A stretch of DNA of 5,929 bases from Thermotogae bacterium (lineage in GTDB: Bacteria > Thermotogota > Thermotogae > UBA12178): assembly GCA_003641795.1 (NCBI GenBank), contig QNAP01000113.1:1-5929 (forward strand), written 5' to 3'. Below the pieces are notes generated by a model. It worked only from the letters and a program-made list of their open reading frames with translations. It was not told where the DNA came from and made no database searches. Every line of letters starts with the position of its first letter. Position 1 is the stretch's first letter. Positions 1-5,621 of this stretch are shown piece by piece. The translations under genes and the position numbers were made by a program.

Positions 1-66
1 ATATATTACAGGTAAGAGTATCTCTAGTAGTTGACTATATTCATCTTTCTTCTTATTTTTCTTCAA
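1..66 (-). CDS. 5' end of a small hypothetical gene with a TTG start (cut by the left edge)
   Basis: A reading frame opens with TTG at 64-66 and stays open for 22 codons to the window edge, giving a Lys-rich start (MKKNKKKDEYSQ if TTG is read as Met) followed by a hydrophobic stretch (LLEILLPVIY). The start is chosen because the strong Shine-Dalgarno AAGGTGAT lies 8 bases upstream. That site is formed by the last codons of the preceding gene, whose stop is only four bases away. The only nearby ATG, in another frame, runs into a stop after six codons. The spacing and the tight packing of the block support a real gene. Too little is visible to assign a function. Confidence is moderate because the frame is short and the start is not ATG. 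Confidence 0.5.
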   Translation of the reverse strand, partial: MKKNKKKDEYSQLLEILLPVIY

Positions 67-70
67 ATAT

Positions 71-445
71 CTATATCACCTTTAAGATATTGAGAAACTC
101 TATGATGGTTCTATATTCTCTCTTCTTATTTTTATGATAGAGTGTTCTTAACAGTTCTAGTTTCTTCTTTAAATCAGAAAAGGATACTCTATGTCTTCTC
201 TCTATCTTCTCTATTGTCTCTAGTATCTTATCATGATTTCTAACTATCCTATCTACTAAGTCTTTATAATATCCTCTACAGTAGAAACCTAGAGAATAGT
301 AATGAGGATATTTGTTAAAGTGTAAATAGAGACTATCTGTAAAGTCATAGTATTCTATTGAAGAGATACCTCTCCTCCTGTTTCTATCTTTAAAAGTTCT
401 AAGAGTATGGAGAAGCTCTAGATATTCTCTTTCTTTTATTCTCAT
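71..445 (-). CDS. Hypothetical 124-aa Tyr/Arg-rich protein
   Basis: Not a recognised family. The N-terminus (residues 1-28) is very basic (KEREY..., DRNRRR). A probable beta segment follows around residues 31-59 (EYYDFTDSLYLHF, YYSLGFYC), and then long charged helices from about residue 61 to the end. The helical part includes DLKKKLELLRTL (91-102), which resembles the C-terminal LKKKLNILKT of the family B protein at 1958-2347, so this could be a remote B relative; that is an inference by eye. A good Shine-Dalgarno (AAAGGAG) lies about 8 bases before the ATG. The start overlaps the stop of the upstream 237-aa gene as ATGA, so the two are probably translationally coupled. Its last codons (AAG GTG ATA TAG) double as the ribosome site for the next gene. 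No signal peptide or membrane segment is seen. Confidence 0.85.
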   Translation of the reverse strand: MRIKEREYLELLHTLRTFKDRNRRRGISSIEYYDFTDSLYLHFNKYPHYYSLGFYCRGYYKDLVDRIVRNHDKILETIEKIERRHRVSFSDLKKKLELLRTLYHKNKKREYRTIIEFLNILKVI

Positions 446-1155
446 ATATCTTCTCCTTTTAATATATTGATGAACTCTAGATAGATATGATTATGACAAT
501 AGGAGTATGGTTTATCTTTATAGTCTTGTCTTAGATAGAATTCTAGAGGTTTACCACAGTAGTTACAGTATAATACTGGAGTGTTTATAGTCTCTTCTAT
601 GTTTCTTTGTTCTAGAGGATATCTCTCTTTACTCTCTTTTCTTCTATGCATTATACCATATAATTCAGGATTATAGTATGGTAGCTCTAGTTTAGTAGTA
701 TCTTCTATGGAGAATCTTAACTGTTTAACATATTGAGGATGTAGATAGCTTATTACTCTAACTAGATATAGATACTCTCCTTTACTCAATATCTTATATG
801 TTCTGTTGATTATCTTATAGAGATTGTATCTTCTTCTTATTCTTCTAGGGTTAGCTTCATTAAGAAAGATATCTGGATTTCTAGTTACAAATACATCATA
901 ATACTTAGGAGATAGTAGTCCTTCTCTCTTTAGAAGATACTTTAGAATATTGATAGTATCTACATCTGATTGAGAGTATCCATAGGTATCTGTTAGGTCT
1001 ATCTTTCCTTCTCTTATTAGAGCTTTAACTATTAGAGTGTTATAGTGATAGAGATAGAGTATATCTTTCTCTCTATCATATTCAGTATAGTAGCTATAGT
1101 ATCTGTATCCTCTTCTATTCTTTATTGTCTTCTCTAATAGCTCTAACTTATTCAT
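442..1155 (-). CDS. Hypothetical 237-aa protein with a C-terminal zinc-binding motif
   Basis: Second largest protein of the block. Residues 1-190 match nothing I recognise: they are rich in Tyr, Arg, Ile and Leu, with an early DILYLYHYNTLIV segment (31-43) and a very basic patch NPRRIRRRY (102-110). The C-terminus holds a likely zinc site: C197-x2-C200 in YCNYCGK, then C220-x2-H223 in YCHNH, a CxxC...CxxH arrangement typical of zinc-ribbon or treble-clef modules. The YCxYCGK core is shared with the 55-aa ribbon protein at 2360-2527, so the two may have a common origin. The ATG is one base after the stop of the 147-aa gene, with GGG about 7 bases upstream, and the stop overlaps the next start as ATGA. 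The fold suggests binding to nucleic acid or protein, but this is only an inference from the zinc motif. Confidence 0.88.
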   Translation of the reverse strand: MNKLELLEKTIKNRRGYRYYSYYTEYDREKDILYLYHYNTLIVKALIREGKIDLTDTYGYSQSDVDTINILKYLLKREGLLSPKYYDVFVTRNPDIFLNEANPRRIRRRYNLYKIINRTYKILSKGEYLYLVRVISYLHPQYVKQLRFSIEDTTKLELPYYNPELYGIMHRRKESKERYPLEQRNIEETINTPVLYCNYCGKPLEFYLRQDYKDKPYSYCHNHIYLEFINILKGEDI

Positions 1156-1156
1156 T

Positions 1157-1600
1157 CTACATCCCTATTAGATATCTTATTATTACTTTATCTGTTTGGA
1201 GAAGAGTATAGGCTTCATATCTTAAGGTCTCTTTAAATCTATCTGGATAGTATAATATGATTGGATACTTCTTATAGGGATAGTCATTTATTCCTCTTAC
1301 CATCATTAGAGGATGTCTAGATGTAGGGTATCTGGTTTTAGCATAGATAGTCTCTTCTGTTTTCTCTATTAATACTCTTAATACTCTTTTGTCTATCTCT
1401 CTTTCTAGAGTATGGGTATTGTTATCTATCTTCTTGAATAGATATAGAGGATTAATATATTCCCTTATTAGAGTATCCTCTATCTCTCTAGGATAGTAGA
1501 AGACATATAGAGTATCATCTATCTTAAGATAGAAACATGAGTTATCATATCTATCTCTATCAAAATAGAGTATAGGTAGAATGAGAGTATCAGATAACAT
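1157..1600 (-). CDS. Hypothetical 147-aa Tyr-rich protein
   Basis: No family recognised. The protein is notably rich in Tyr and Pro-Tyr pairs (for example YYPREIE 35-41, RYPTSRHP 90-97, DYPYKKYP 106-113, LYYPD 116-120), with one Cys at residue 22. The N-terminal part alternates short hydrophobic stretches with charged turns (FYLKIDDTLYVFYY, 23-36), as in a beta hairpin. A similar D-x-L-Y pattern occurs in the 124-aa and 237-aa proteins, so these three may share a fold; this is weak. The gene lies 15 bases after the 109-aa gene and one base before the ATG of the 237-aa gene, so it belongs to the same transcript. TTGATAT lies just before the ATG, but the Shine-Dalgarno is weaker than for most neighbours. 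The stop is TAG. Confidence 0.83.
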   Translation of the reverse strand: MLSDTLILPILYFDRDRYDNSCFYLKIDDTLYVFYYPREIEDTLIREYINPLYLFKKIDNNTHTLEREIDKRVLRVLIEKTEETIYAKTRYPTSRHPLMMVRGINDYPYKKYPIILYYPDRFKETLRYEAYTLLQTDKVIIRYLIGM

Positions 1601-1615
1601 ACTATATCAACTCTT

Positions 1616-1945
1616 CTAATAGGTTATAGTTATGTTATCAAATAGAGTTCTTAAAGCCTCTATCTTATCTTCTAATATTAATTGTCTTATCAGTTTAACA
1701 GTATCTCTTATCTTTTTTCTCTCTCTTATCTTCCTCTTAATTAGAAAGTTATAGAAATAGTTTAACTTAAGCTTCTTAATATCATAGATATATACTATCA
1801 CTTCATCTGGATAGACTAGAAGAGAGAAATTAAGAGACTTGTGTTCCTTTTCATTTACAATATAAGCAGTAGCTGGTAAAAGGTCTAGTTTTAGAGATAA
1901 TACTGCTTGTATCCCATATGAGTTTTTGTCTATCCATATATCCAT
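1616..1945 (-). CDS. Hypothetical 109-aa protein, probable diverged member of family A
   Basis: Residues 36-48 (KSLNFSLLVYPDE) resemble the NLGLRAYP segment of family A. The C-terminal half (LIKRKIRERKKIRDTVKLIRQ..., then IEALRTLF near 95-102) follows the family A plan of a basic I-R-x-x-I helix, a second helix and an ALRGLG-like end. The EIEF and DY motifs of the clear A copies are not conserved, so membership is a judgement by eye. Context helps: it directly follows B1, as A3 follows B2, and the junction sequence before its ATG (GTAACAT, then AGAGGATAGAG) is similar to the one before A3. The AGAGGAT Shine-Dalgarno lies at normal distance. Function unknown; no membrane segment or signal peptide. 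Confidence 0.83.
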   Translation of the reverse strand: MDIWIDKNSYGIQAVLSLKLDLLPATAYIVNEKEHKSLNFSLLVYPDEVIVYIYDIKKLKLNYFYNFLIKRKIRERKKIRDTVKLIRQLILEDKIEALRTLFDNITITY

Positions 1946-1957
1946 ATTCTCTATCCT

Positions 1958-2347
1958 CTATGTTACTGTTTTGAGTATATTGAGTTTCTTCTTTAGCTTC
2001 TCTAGATTATCTGTTAATGTCTTATTCTGTTTCTCATATTCCTCTATACTTCTATCTAACATCTTCTCCATTATAGGAAGATAATTATCAATAGAAGATA
2101 GATGAGTAAAGTTAGAGGCAAAATAGATACCATTAGTGGTTATTCTTAGTTCTATATATCTATCTTGACTTGTCTTTTCTCTTATGAATCTAGGTTCTAT
2201 ATGTAGAGAATCATAGGATACTGATAGTTTATCTAGTAACTCTTCAAATGTTCTCCTATAGTCGTTATTTAGTCTATCATTCTCTATTACTCTATCCTTT
2301 AACTGTTCTAGCTTTCTTCTAATATTGAGGATATCTATATTGTTCAT
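1958..2347 (-). CDS. Family B paralog B1, hypothetical 129-aa protein
   Basis: One of four related genes here (others at 3605-3988, 4024-4401 and the partial at 5622-5929). Shared plan: an N-terminal helical, coiled-coil-like part (residues 1-43), with LLDKLSVSY (37-45) matching LTEKLSVF in B3 and LLDKLKISY in B4; a short beta-rich centre (YIELRITTNGIYFASNF, 64-80); and a long charged C-terminal helix (about 88-129) ending NKTLTDNLEKLKKKLNILKT. The last motif aligns with KHLTDKLENLTRIVNILKT of B2. The ATG is preceded by GAGGTAAT at a workable distance and comes 12 bases after the zinc-ribbon gene. The final codons (GTA ACA TAG) belong to a junction sequence seen again after B2. Function unknown; the helical ends suggest oligomerisation or partner binding. 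Confidence 0.88.
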   Translation of the reverse strand: MNNIDILNIRRKLEQLKDRVIENDRLNNDYRRTFEELLDKLSVSYDSLHIEPRFIREKTSQDRYIELRITTNGIYFASNFTHLSSIDNYLPIMEKMLDRSIEEYEKQNKTLTDNLEKLKKKLNILKTVT

Positions 2348-2359
2348 CTTATATTACCT

Positions 2360-2527
2360 CTAGACATATATTATCTTGTATCTACCTGTTTTCTTATCTA
2401 ATACTCTCTTAGGTATCCCTTTATCTTCTCTATAGCTACCTAGATACTTACCACAGTATTGACAATAGTAGTTTCCATAAGCTATTATAGGGAATCTGTT
2501 TTCCTTCTTACACTTCTTACACTTCAT
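2360..2527 (-). CDS. 55-aa zinc-ribbon protein
   Basis: Small gene: ATG at 2525-2527, stop TAG at 2360-2362, 55 residues. The sequence begins MKCKKCKKEN and holds two CxxC knuckles, C3-x2-C6 and C22-x2-C25 (YYCQYCGKYLG), the classical four-cysteine zinc-ribbon spacing for a very small protein. The rest is basic (KGIPKRVLDKKTGRYK). The start overlaps the end of A1 by 11 bases; GTGATAT, inside the last codons of A1, provides the ribosome site about 4 bases upstream. It fills what would otherwise be a gap of about 170 bases in a block with almost no intergenic space. The YCxYCGK core matches the zinc motif of the 237-aa protein at 442-1155. A role in nucleic-acid or protein binding is a reasonable guess; the actual role is unknown. 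Confidence 0.85.
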   Translation of the reverse strand: MKCKKCKKENRFPIIAYGNYYCQYCGKYLGSYREDKGIPKRVLDKKTGRYKIIYV

Positions 2528-2864
2528 CTATATCACTTTCTATCTCTATCCCTAATCCTCTTAATGCTGTTATCTTTCTAGTCTTGTATAATAGTTCTAA
2601 TATCTTTAGTTCTATTCTCTTGATTCTTTCCTCTTCTATATGTTCTCTTATTAGTCTCCTAATATTACCATAGTCTTTATCTAGATTAGTAAACTCTATT
2701 TCATCATAAGATTGAGAAGAGAATAGTTCTACCTTATCTCTCTTAAAGAGTTTTGGATATGCTCTTAACCCTAGATTGTATCTTCTATCTGTTATCTTTT
2801 CTGATAGTAAGAAGGTTAAGTAATATCTATTCTTACTTTTAAGTAACTGTATTCCATCTATCAT
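2517..2864 (-). CDS. Family A paralog A1, hypothetical 115-aa protein
   Basis: Aligns without gaps over all 115 residues with A2 (2887-3234), at about 45% identity counted by hand. Shared features: MID start; NLGLRAYP (30-37; DLGLTEYP in A2); EIEF (55-58); DY (64-65) with IR and LI just after; the strongly conserved helix IELKILELLYKTR (84-96); and a terminal LRGLG (101-105). The N-terminal half looks beta-rich and the C-terminal half is two charged helices. No catalytic residue pattern, membrane segment or signal is evident. The ATG is 22 bases after A2, but the GTGAT ribosome site is unusually far (about 14 bases), because a short sequence identical to the zinc-ribbon gene start lies between them. 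The 3' end overlaps the zinc-ribbon gene by 11 bases. Confidence 0.9.
   Translation of the reverse strand: MIDGIQLLKSKNRYYLTFLLSEKITDRRYNLGLRAYPKLFKRDKVELFSSQSYDEIEFTNLDKDYGNIRRLIREHIEEERIKRIELKILELLYKTRKITALRGLGIEIESDIDEV
2521..2537. repeat. 17-bp direct repeat, copy 1 (A1 end / zinc-ribbon start)
   Basis: On the coding strand this copy reads AGTGATATAGATGAAGT and contains the ribosome site and ATG of the 55-aa zinc-ribbon gene, within the last codons of A1. An identical 17-base copy lies at 2868-2884 between A2 and A1; extending four bases to the left adds three more matches. Confidence 0.7.
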
Positions 2865-2867
2865 TAT

Positions 2868-2884
2868 ACTTCATCTATATCACT
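2868..2884. repeat. 17-bp direct repeat, copy 2 (A2/A1 gap)
   Basis: Identical to 2521-2537. Here the ATG inside the repeat opens only an 11-codon frame (MKYNDRWNTVT) that overlaps the start of A1, so it looks like a relic of a ribbon-gene start left by duplication of an A-plus-ribbon unit. Confidence 0.65.
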
Positions 2885-2886
2885 CA

Positions 2887-3234
2887 TTAGAGTTTATCTA
2901 TAGTATTCCAGACTTCTACTCCTAATGATTTTAATACAGATATTCTTCTAGTCTTATAGAGTAGCTCTAATATCTTTAACTCTATCTCCTTAACTCTTCT
3001 TTCATCTATATATCTAGTTATTAATGTTCTAATATCATGATAGTCTTCAACTATATCCTTAAACTCTATTTCTTCCCCATCAAAATCACTATATAGTCTT
3101 ACATTATTTAGCTCATAAAATCTAGGATATTCTGTTAAGCCTAAGTCAAATCTCTTCTTACTTATCTTATGAGATAAAGAGAGCTTAAGAACAAATAACT
3201 CTCTAGTTCTGAATAAGCTTATCTTATCTATCAT
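2887..3234 (-). CDS. Family A paralog A2, hypothetical 115-aa protein
   Basis: Closest relative in the window is A1, the next gene downstream, with the same length and motifs in register: MIDKISLF at the start, DLGLTEYP (30-37), EIEF (55-58), DY (64-65) and the nearly invariant IELKILELLYKTR helix (84-96). The LRGLG end is LKSLG here. The ATG overlaps the stop of A3 as ATGA, so it is probably translated by coupling; an AAGGAT-like ribosome site is also present. High conservation of the C-terminal helix against a diverged N-terminal half suggests a constant interaction surface and a variable part; that is an inference. Function unknown. Confidence 0.9.
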   Translation of the reverse strand: MIDKISLFRTRELFVLKLSLSHKISKKRFDLGLTEYPRFYELNNVRLYSDFDGEEIEFKDIVEDYHDIRTLITRYIDERRVKEIELKILELLYKTRRISVLKSLGVEVWNTIDKL

Positions 3235-3569
3235 CTTCTTATCCTTCTATCTATTACTGTTAATCCTAATCCTCTTAATACTTTAGTATCCATATTATTC
3301 TCATATAGTATCTTGATTATCTTTAGCTCTAGTTTTCTAATGTCTCTCTCTTTAATATGTTTAGAGATTAGTCTTCTTATTATAGGATAGTCTCTCTCCA
3401 TATCTGTAAAGATGACTTCATCTAGTCTAGGAGAGGTATAGAGGAATATACTATCCTGATATGGTATTGTCTCTATTGCTAATCTCTTCTCTCTTACTCT
3501 ATCATCTAGATAGAATCTTATGTTTAGGAATCTACCTTCTAGCTTATCTATCAATATCTTATGTATCAT
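3231..3569 (-). CDS. Family A paralog A3, hypothetical 112-aa protein
   Basis: Third family A member, more diverged from A1 and A2 than they are from each other. With the start at 3567-3569 the protein begins MIHKI, matching MIDGI and MIDKI of its paralogs. It then shows EVIF (51-54), DY (60-61) followed by IIRRLI (63-68), the helix LELKIIKILY (80-89) and LRGLG (98-102). An ATG seven codons upstream (3588-3590) would give 119 residues, but the extra MLYRGLE has no counterpart in the paralogs, and a good GAGG Shine-Dalgarno sits 7 bases before the inner ATG. The stop overlaps the start of A2 as ATGA. The C-terminus ends in a basic tail (IDRRIRR). Function unknown. Confidence 0.88.
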   Translation of the reverse strand: MIHKILIDKLEGRFLNIRFYLDDRVREKRLAIETIPYQDSIFLYTSPRLDEVIFTDMERDYPIIRRLISKHIKERDIRKLELKIIKILYENNMDTKVLRGLGLTVIDRRIRR

Positions 3570-3576
3570 CTCTAAT

Positions 3577-3580
3577 CCTC
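3577..3580 (-). promoter_or_regulatory. Shine-Dalgarno that sets the A3 start
   Basis: On the coding strand the sequence reads AGAGGATTAGAG immediately before ATG, placing GAGG 7 bases from the start codon at 3567-3569. The upstream in-frame ATG at 3588-3590 has only a weak TTGGATG-like site. This and the paralog alignment favour the inner start. Confidence 0.6.
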
Positions 3581-3604
3581 TATATAACATGATGTTACAT
3601 CCAA

Positions 3605-3988
3605 CTATCTATTTTCTACTACTGTTTTCAATATATTAACTATTCTAGTTAGATTCTCTAGCTTATCAGTTAGATGTTTATCTTTATTCTTATAGTAGTC
3701 TATTGCCTCTCTAAGGAGAGATATTAATATATCAGGATATCTAGTTACCATCTCATAGAGATAATACTTTTGAGATGTAAAAGCAATATCTGAATGAGTT
3801 ACTTCTAATGAGATTTCATTATTCTTAGATATGAATCTATGAGGATATGGATTATGGTGGTCTAATCTTTCTGTTAGATATCTGAATAGTAGTCTCTCTT
3901 TATCTGATACTTGATAGTATTTCTCTCCTATCTCCTCTATTATGTCTCTTAGTTCTGTTAGTAGCTTCTTTATCTCTACTATCTCCAT
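3605..3988 (-). CDS. Family B paralog B2, hypothetical 127-aa protein
   Basis: Closest to B3, the gene just upstream. Shared landmarks: YLTERL then NPYP (37-49; YLTEKL...NPNP in B3), EISLEV (58-63), a central beta segment SDIAFTSQKYYLYE (66-79), EAIDYY (94-99), and the C-terminal helix LTDKLENLTRIVNILK (106-121), ending in ENR against GNR in B3. The N-terminal 35 residues form a charged amphipathic helix. A GTGATAT ribosome site lies 5 bases from the ATG. The gene sits between B3 and A3 with 35-base gaps on either side (the A3 side measured to its inner start), the largest in the window. Function unknown. Confidence 0.88.
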   Translation of the reverse strand: MEIVEIKKLLTELRDIIEEIGEKYYQVSDKERLLFRYLTERLDHHNPYPHRFISKNNEISLEVTHSDIAFTSQKYYLYEMVTRYPDILISLLREAIDYYKNKDKHLTDKLENLTRIVNILKTVVENR

Positions 3989-4023
3989 AGTATATCACTT
4001 TATCTAGGATAATGTAACATCTA

Positions 4024-4401
4024 TCATCTGTTTCCTATAATTGCCTTCAAGACTTTTACCACTCTATTTAGATTCTCTAAATCCCTAGTTATAGAAGTAT
4101 CTAAGTCTATATAGTATTCAAAAGCTTCATTAAGAAGATGTAACATGGAATCAGGATTCTTACTAATAGCTTCATAGTAACTATAGTCTCTAAAAATGAA
4201 ATATATCTCATTATAGCTAATCACTAATGATATCTTATCATCATCAGTAGAAAAAACTCTAGGATTTGGGTTGAATACACTTAGTTTTTCAGTTAAGTAT
4301 TTAGATAGCTGATGTTCTCTTACCTTTATCTGGTTGTATCTTCTATTTATCTTATCTAGAAGTTTACTTAACCTCTTTAATGACTTCCTTATTTCCTTCA
4401 T
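4024..4401 (-). CDS. Family B paralog B3, hypothetical 125-aa protein
   Basis: Same plan as B2: a basic N-terminal helix (KEIRKSLKRLSKLLDKI), YLTEKLSVFNPNP (35-47), KISLVISYNEIYFIF (56-70) as the predicted beta centre, EAFEYY (92-97), and a C-terminal helix TRDLENLNRVVKVLK (105-119) ending GNR. It follows the VWA/metallopeptidase gene with only four bases between stop and start. The stop codon TGA of that gene is part of the ribosome site (AAGTGATAAT before ATG), so translation of the two is probably linked. This gives the clearest physical tie between the B family and the VWA protein. No known domain recognised. Confidence 0.88.
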   Translation of the reverse strand: MKEIRKSLKRLSKLLDKINRRYNQIKVREHQLSKYLTEKLSVFNPNPRVFSTDDDKISLVISYNEIYFIFRDYSYYEAISKNPDSMLHLLNEAFEYYIDLDTSITRDLENLNRVVKVLKAIIGNR

Positions 4402-4405
4402 ATTA

Positions 4406-5605
4406 TCACTTTATCTTAATAGTTTTCTTGAATGGAGTATTGTTATAGTATGTTACAGCTATAACTCTATTTCTAGTATCTAATCTTCTAGCTAAATCTA
4501 GATAGTCATCAAATATATCAAAATCACTAAAGATTATCACTATATCTTGAGGTTTACTATCTCTCAATACATATTCTAGTACTTCTCTTATTCTAGTTCC
4601 ACCACTATACTTTCTCTTAAATTCTATATCACTAGGTCTCTTAATATCTCTTATTTCTGATATTCCATCATCCCACAATATCATCTTCATTCTACTGTTA
4701 AACTGTTTAGATATATGATAGCTATCTGATAGAGCTATACTTAGTTCTTCTCTAGATATAGAACCACTAGTATCTACTAGAGTATAGAGGTTAGGTATAT
4801 CTAATGACTTGTAATATGGTAATAGACTATGCTTTCTAGATTCTCTTCTCCAATCATTAACTATATTACCCTTATAACTGGTTAGTAGATAGTTCTTTAA
4901 TAGTGTTTTCCAATCTACTTTAGGCTTAAACAGTTTAAGTATCTCATTCTCTATACTAGTAGTCTTACCTAATCCAGCTAATCTCTGTGATATTAGAGCA
5001 TCCTGTATCTTGTTTTTCCATAGTCTCTCTTTCTCTCCTCTATTCTTAGTCTTATCATATAAGTCATTATTACCCTCTTGTATCTCTTCTCCATCTTCTA
5101 TATCACTATCATCTAATCCTATATCTGTAGGGAAATCAGGTATATTGACATCATCAGGTAATAGTCTATAGAGTTCATCACTAGACATCTTGACTATATC
5201 GTCAAACTTGTATTTACCTACTAGATACTTACTATGTAAATCTTCTAATAATACTGGTTGTAGAGTATCATAGTCAAATTTATCTTTCTTTAGATTATAG
5301 TTGATAATAGCATCTTCTACTATATTCCACTTCATATTGTGTTTCTCATGTCTCAACCAGTGTAATAGAGCTATATGACTTATCTCATGTAGTAATAAGA
5401 ATTTCTTATCATGATTAGTAAGAGTATTCCATCTCTCCTTACCTATGACTAAAATACCATTCTTAGTAACTCCAGCATATCCCTTATACTTATCTGATAC
5501 TACTATCTTTACATGGAATAGTAGATAAGCATAGAAGGGTATCTCTCTCATTAGACTTGTTCTTATTAGAGCTATCTCTTCTCTTACATCTCTCTCTTTC
5601 TTCAT
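4406..5605 (-). CDS. DUF2201-type protein: HExxH metallopeptidase-like domain plus VWA-like domain
   Basis: The only protein recognised with confidence; 399 residues. The N-terminal part (about 1-110) carries HEISH (73-77), a zincin HExxH motif, followed by H82 and WNIVEDAIIN (93-102), which matches the W-N-x-x-x-D-x-x-x-N pattern of the putative metallopeptidase domain in DUF2201 proteins. An acidic linker (about 160-185) and a Lys-rich middle follow. The C-terminal VWA-like domain (about 270-399) has a complete metal-ion adhesion site: DTSGS (278-282), Thr in SGGT (334-337) and Asp in FSDFD (359-363). Bacterial and archaeal relatives are usually encoded beside a MoxR-family AAA+ ATPase and are thought to act in protein remodelling or maturation; no ATPase is in this window. 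Whether the HExxH domain is active cannot be told. An AAAGGAG and GTGATAT ribosome site precedes the ATG. No signal peptide or membrane helix, so it is probably cytoplasmic. Confidence 0.9.
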   Translation of the reverse strand: MKKERDVREEIALIRTSLMREIPFYAYLLFHVKIVVSDKYKGYAGVTKNGILVIGKERWNTLTNHDKKFLLLHEISHIALLHWLRHEKHNMKWNIVEDAIINYNLKKDKFDYDTLQPVLLEDLHSKYLVGKYKFDDIVKMSSDELYRLLPDDVNIPDFPTDIGLDDSDIEDGEEIQEGNNDLYDKTKNRGEKERLWKNKIQDALISQRLAGLGKTTSIENEILKLFKPKVDWKTLLKNYLLTSYKGNIVNDWRRESRKHSLLPYYKSLDIPNLYTLVDTSGSISREELSIALSDSYHISKQFNSRMKMILWDDGISEIRDIKRPSDIEFKRKYSGGTRIREVLEYVLRDSKPQDIVIIFSDFDIFDDYLDLARRLDTRNRVIAVTYYNNTPFKKTIKIK

Positions 5606-5621
5606 ATTATATCACTCTCCT
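5606..5621 (-). promoter_or_regulatory. Strong extended Shine-Dalgarno of the VWA/metallopeptidase gene
   Basis: The 16-base gap, together with the TAA of B4, reads TAAAGGAGAGTGATATAAT before ATG on the coding strand. It holds both an AAGGAG core and the GTGAT extension complementary to the 3' end of 16S rRNA, and it is the strongest ribosome site in the window. Related GTGATAT sites precede the starts at 66, 2527 and 3988, and a GTGATAA form precedes 4401. Confidence 0.6.

Noticed and set aside
2842..2874. 11-codon frame MKYNDRWNTVT starting in the A2/A1 gap.
   Set aside because: Too short and without a conserved motif; better explained as a relic of the duplicated ribbon-gene start.
2887..3234. 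Family A as known toxin, antitoxin or DNA-binding proteins such as ribbon-helix-helix.
   Set aside because: Size and helical C-terminus are compatible, but no diagnostic motif is present, so no function is assigned.
3591..4021. Ten-base inverted repeat GATGTTACAT (3591-3600) and ATGTAACATC (4012-4021) flanking B2, as if B2 were a mobile cassette.
   Set aside because: The word is itself nearly palindromic, and many 10-base matches are expected by chance in a low-complexity window of this size; there is no target duplication or recombinase.
3989..4023. Internal promoter in the 35-base gap between B3 and B2, one of the two largest gaps.
   Set aside because: A+T-rich words occur everywhere here and nothing distinguishes a promoter element; the gap is explained by the end of B3 and the ribosome site of B2.
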